DNA from: Paenibacillus phytorum
GTDB taxonomy: Bacteria; Bacillota; Bacilli; Paenibacillales; NBRC-103111
Length of the DNA stretch: 64,000 nucleotides
Direction of reading: 5' to 3'
NCBI RefSeq assembly: GCF_013141715.1
Contig: NZ_WHOA01000247.1
Coordinates: 38,647 to 102,646 of the forward strand
Position numbers and translations under genes: made by a program. Positions 62,225-64,000 of the stretch are shown here, in pieces (position 1 is the stretch's first letter; each line of letters begins with the position of its first letter). Under the pieces are notes generated by a model. The model did no database searches and had not been told where the DNA came from. It saw nothing but the letters and a program-made list of their open reading frames with translations.

Positions 62225-63646
62225 TTAAGCTTGTTGGTATTCTTTGATTTCCCAATCACGAACGTCGTAGAAATGACCTTTGATTGCTGCAGCAACAGCC
62301 ATTGCTGGAGATACGAGATGCGTACGTCCACCGCGGCCTTGACGACCTTCGAAGTTACGGTTGGATGTTGATGCACAGCGTTGACCTGGTTGCAGAACGT
62401 CTGGGTTCATAGCCAAACACATACTGCAGCCTGCATCGCGCCATTCGAAGCCTGCACCCTCAAAAATTTTGTCCAAGCCTTCTTTCTCAGCTTGAATTTT
62501 AACACGTCCTGAACCTGGAACTACGATAGCTGTAACACTCGGATCTACCGTGTAGCCTTGTGCAATCTTAGCAGCTGCACGAAGATCCTCGATACGACCA
62601 TTTGTACAAGAACCGATGAAAACATAATCAACTTTCAGTTCAGTCATTGGCGTTCCTGGTGTTAAATCCATATATTCAAGCGCTTTTTCAGCAGCTTTAC
62701 GTTCATTTTCTGTTTCAAAGCTTTGCGGATCCGGAACTAGTGATGTAATACTCGTCCCCATTCCCGGGCTAGTTCCCCAGGTCACTTGCGGAATCAAAGA
62801 ATCAGCATCAAACTCCAGCACCCAGTCATACGTAGCGCCTTCGTCAGTAACAAGGTTAGACCATTCTGCCACTGCAGCGTCAAAGTCAGCACCTTGTGGA
62901 ACGTATTCACGACCACGCAGGTAGTTAAATGTTGTTTCGTCAGGAGCGATAAGACCAGCTCTAGCTCCACCTTCAATGGACATGTTACAAACCGTCATTC
63001 GCTCTTCCATGGAAAGACCACGAATCGCTTCGCCGGTATATTCAATAACATAACCCGTTGCAAAGTCTGTACCGTATTTAGCAATAACGCCAAGAATTAA
63101 ATCTTTCGCAGTTACGCCTGGTTTCAGATTGCCTGTAATGCGTACTTCCAATGATTTCGCTCTGGATTGTTGCAGCGTTTGTGTAGCAAGAACGTGCTCC
63201 ACTTCACTCGTTCCAATACCGAAAGCAAGTGCGCCGAATGCGCCATGTGTCGAAGTGTGGCTATCGCCGCAAACAATTGTTTTACCTGGATGTGTAAGTC
63301 CTAGCTCAGGTCCCATAACGTGTACAACACCTTGATCAAGGCTGTCTAGGTCGAACAACGTAACGCCGAAATCACGGCAGTTTTGCGAAAGTGTATCAAT
63401 TTGTTGTTTGGAAATAGGATCTGTGATGTTGAAACGATCCTTCGTCGGAACGTTATGATCCATCGTTGCAAACGTAAGATCCGGTCTACGAACTTTGCGA
63501 CCTGATAAACGAAGGCCTTCAAATGCTTGCGGTGAAGTTACTTCATGTACCAGCTGCAAATCAATATAGATTACGCTGGGCTTGCCTTCTTCCTGGTTAA
63601 TAACGTGATTATCCCAAATCTTCTGAAACATTGTCTTTTTACTCAT
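62225..63646 (-). CDS. leuC: 3-Isopropylmalate dehydratase, large subunit
   Basis: 473 residues. The 4Fe-4S ligands are Cys in FIGSCTNGR and the pair in AGCSMCLAMNPD; other aconitase-family marks are VCGDSHTSTHGAFGALAFGIGTSEVEH and TVCNMSIEGGARAG. It carries the dehydratase site, with LeuD as swivel subunit. The start ATG follows AGAGGTGA. The upstream gap (63647-63846) may hold a LysR-type site: an interrupted CTAT-AAGCTT-ATAG dyad near 63744-63762. Confidence 0.97.
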   Translation of the reverse strand: MSKKTMFQKIWDNHVINQEEGKPSVIYIDLQLVHEVTSPQAFEGLRLSGRKVRRPDLTFATMDHNVPTKDRFNITDPISKQQIDTLSQNCRDFGVTLFDLDSLDQGVVHVMGPELGLTHPGKTIVCGDSHTSTHGAFGALAFGIGTSEVEHVLATQTLQQSRAKSLEVRITGNLKPGVTAKDLILGVIAKYGTDFATGYVIEYTGEAIRGLSMEERMTVCNMSIEGGARAGLIAPDETTFNYLRGREYVPQGADFDAAVAEWSNLVTDEGATYDWVLEFDADSLIPQVTWGTSPGMGTSITSLVPDPQSFETENERKAAEKALEYMDLTPGTPMTELKVDYVFIGSCTNGRIEDLRAAAKIAQGYTVDPSVTAIVVPGSGRVKIQAEKEGLDKIFEGAGFEWRDAGCSMCLAMNPDVLQPGQRCASTSNRNFEGRQGRGGRTHLVSPAMAVAAAIKGHFYDVRDWEIKEYQQA

Positions 63647-63846
63647 ATCCAGTCACCTCTTGTCATTATCCGCTCTAATTGTTAATGTCTTACCCTCATA
63701 ACGTAGTTTAGCACGGATAACGTCATAGCTCCAAGATATAATAACTATAAGCTTCATAGATTATTCCTATAGGATGATTCGATTTTAAAAAAGGCGGTTA
63801 GTAACTTGCATAAGCAATTATGACATTTTGAAAAGGATGTGTTACT

Positions 63847-63993
63847 ATGCTTTGGACAATTTTCGTTGTATTTCTCGTCATGTGGGCTTTAGGAATTGGG
63901 TTTGATATCGGAGGGAATTTAATCCATCTTCTTCTCGTTTTGGCCGTCATATCATTGGTATTCAACTTGGTTACAGGTAGAAGAGGCAGTTAA
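63847..63993 (+). CDS. Lmo0937-type small membrane protein
   Basis: 48 residues starting at ATG 63847 after AAGGATG. Two membrane helices (MLWTIFVVFLVMWALGIGF and LIHLLLVLAVISLVFNLV) separated by a Gly-rich turn, with a basic end TGRRGS. This is the pattern of the Lmo0937 family, short membrane proteins of unknown role found in many bacteria, often stress-related. The gene lies divergent to leuC at the edge of the window. Confidence 0.85.
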   Translation: MLWTIFVVFLVMWALGIGFDIGGNLIHLLLVLAVISLVFNLVTGRRGS

Positions 63994-64000
63994 CATTACT

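Noticed and set aside
63647..63846. T-box or other riboswitch upstream of leuC
   Set aside because: No specifier or T-box sequence and no terminator-antiterminator pair was seen; only a weak dyad.

Overview
The window looks like a chromosomal stretch of a spore-forming, low-to-mid G+C Firmicute, most likely Paenibacillus. The reasons are strong AGGAGG-type Shine-Dalgarno (SD) sites, frequent GTG and TTG starts, a glgB-glgC-glgD-glgA operon containing the Firmicute GlgD subunit, secreted proteins that combine SLH, copper-amine-oxidase-like, GerMN and amidase modules, a DUF1540 protein, and a two-GTPase bacterial dynamin. No rRNA, tRNA, CRISPR array, prophage or transposase gene was seen. Most genes lie on the minus strand in short operons.

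Layout. 1-228: end of a beta-carbonic anhydrase. 229-645: terminators and a 40-bp tandem repeat. 646-10067 (minus): DUF309 protein, OmpR-type regulator and histidine kinase, then a lipoprotein, a MacA-like adaptor, a MacB-like ATPase, an FtsX-type permease and a 705-residue secreted repeat protein; together these look like an envelope-sensing and export module. 10248-12169: a GH18 glycosidase gene split by a one-base frameshift. 12264-15094: zinc-ribbon protein, DUF1540 protein and a YyaL-type thioredoxin-fold protein. 15142-17984: an ABC cassette resembling B. subtilis yxlE-yxlF-yxlG with a divergent HTH regulator, bounded by 28-bp direct repeats. 18090-21760: TetR-hydrolase and TetR-DUF4180-FGE-fold operons. 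21931-23694: 5'-nucleotidase with LysM. 23852-26842: an operon of an unknown protein, a MoxR-like AAA+ ATPase, a VWA protein and a GIY-YIG protein. 27179-29929: DinB, VOC and cardiolipin synthase genes.

30133-35808: glycogen synthesis operon glgBCDA. 35991-38758 (plus): PpiC-type foldase, SAM methyltransferase and RluA-type pseudouridine synthase. 38784-39627: MarR regulator and a 55-residue protein. 39618-46880 (minus): SGNH hydrolase, ABC exporter, parE, parC. 47437-51110: heterodimeric ABC exporter. 51381-56226: dynamin-like protein, small conserved protein, endonuclease III. 56420-61254: cell-wall amidase, GerMN lipoprotein, SLH protein. 61550-63646: leuC-leuD. 63847-63993: a small Lmo0937-type membrane protein.

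Main points of interest. (1) The MoxR-like and VWA genes are joined through an A10 run in the -1 frame, and the VWA frame has no credible start of its own, so an ATPase-acidic linker-VWA fusion may be made by slippage. (2) A hairpin plus SD module is repeated ahead of four unrelated genes. (3) The ABC cassette has terminal direct repeats and palindromic operators. (4) Degenerate intergenic repeats are shared between distant sites. (5) The GH18 gene carries an unfamiliar ~46-residue repeat and a single-base frameshift. All calls come from reading the sequence; no database search was run.
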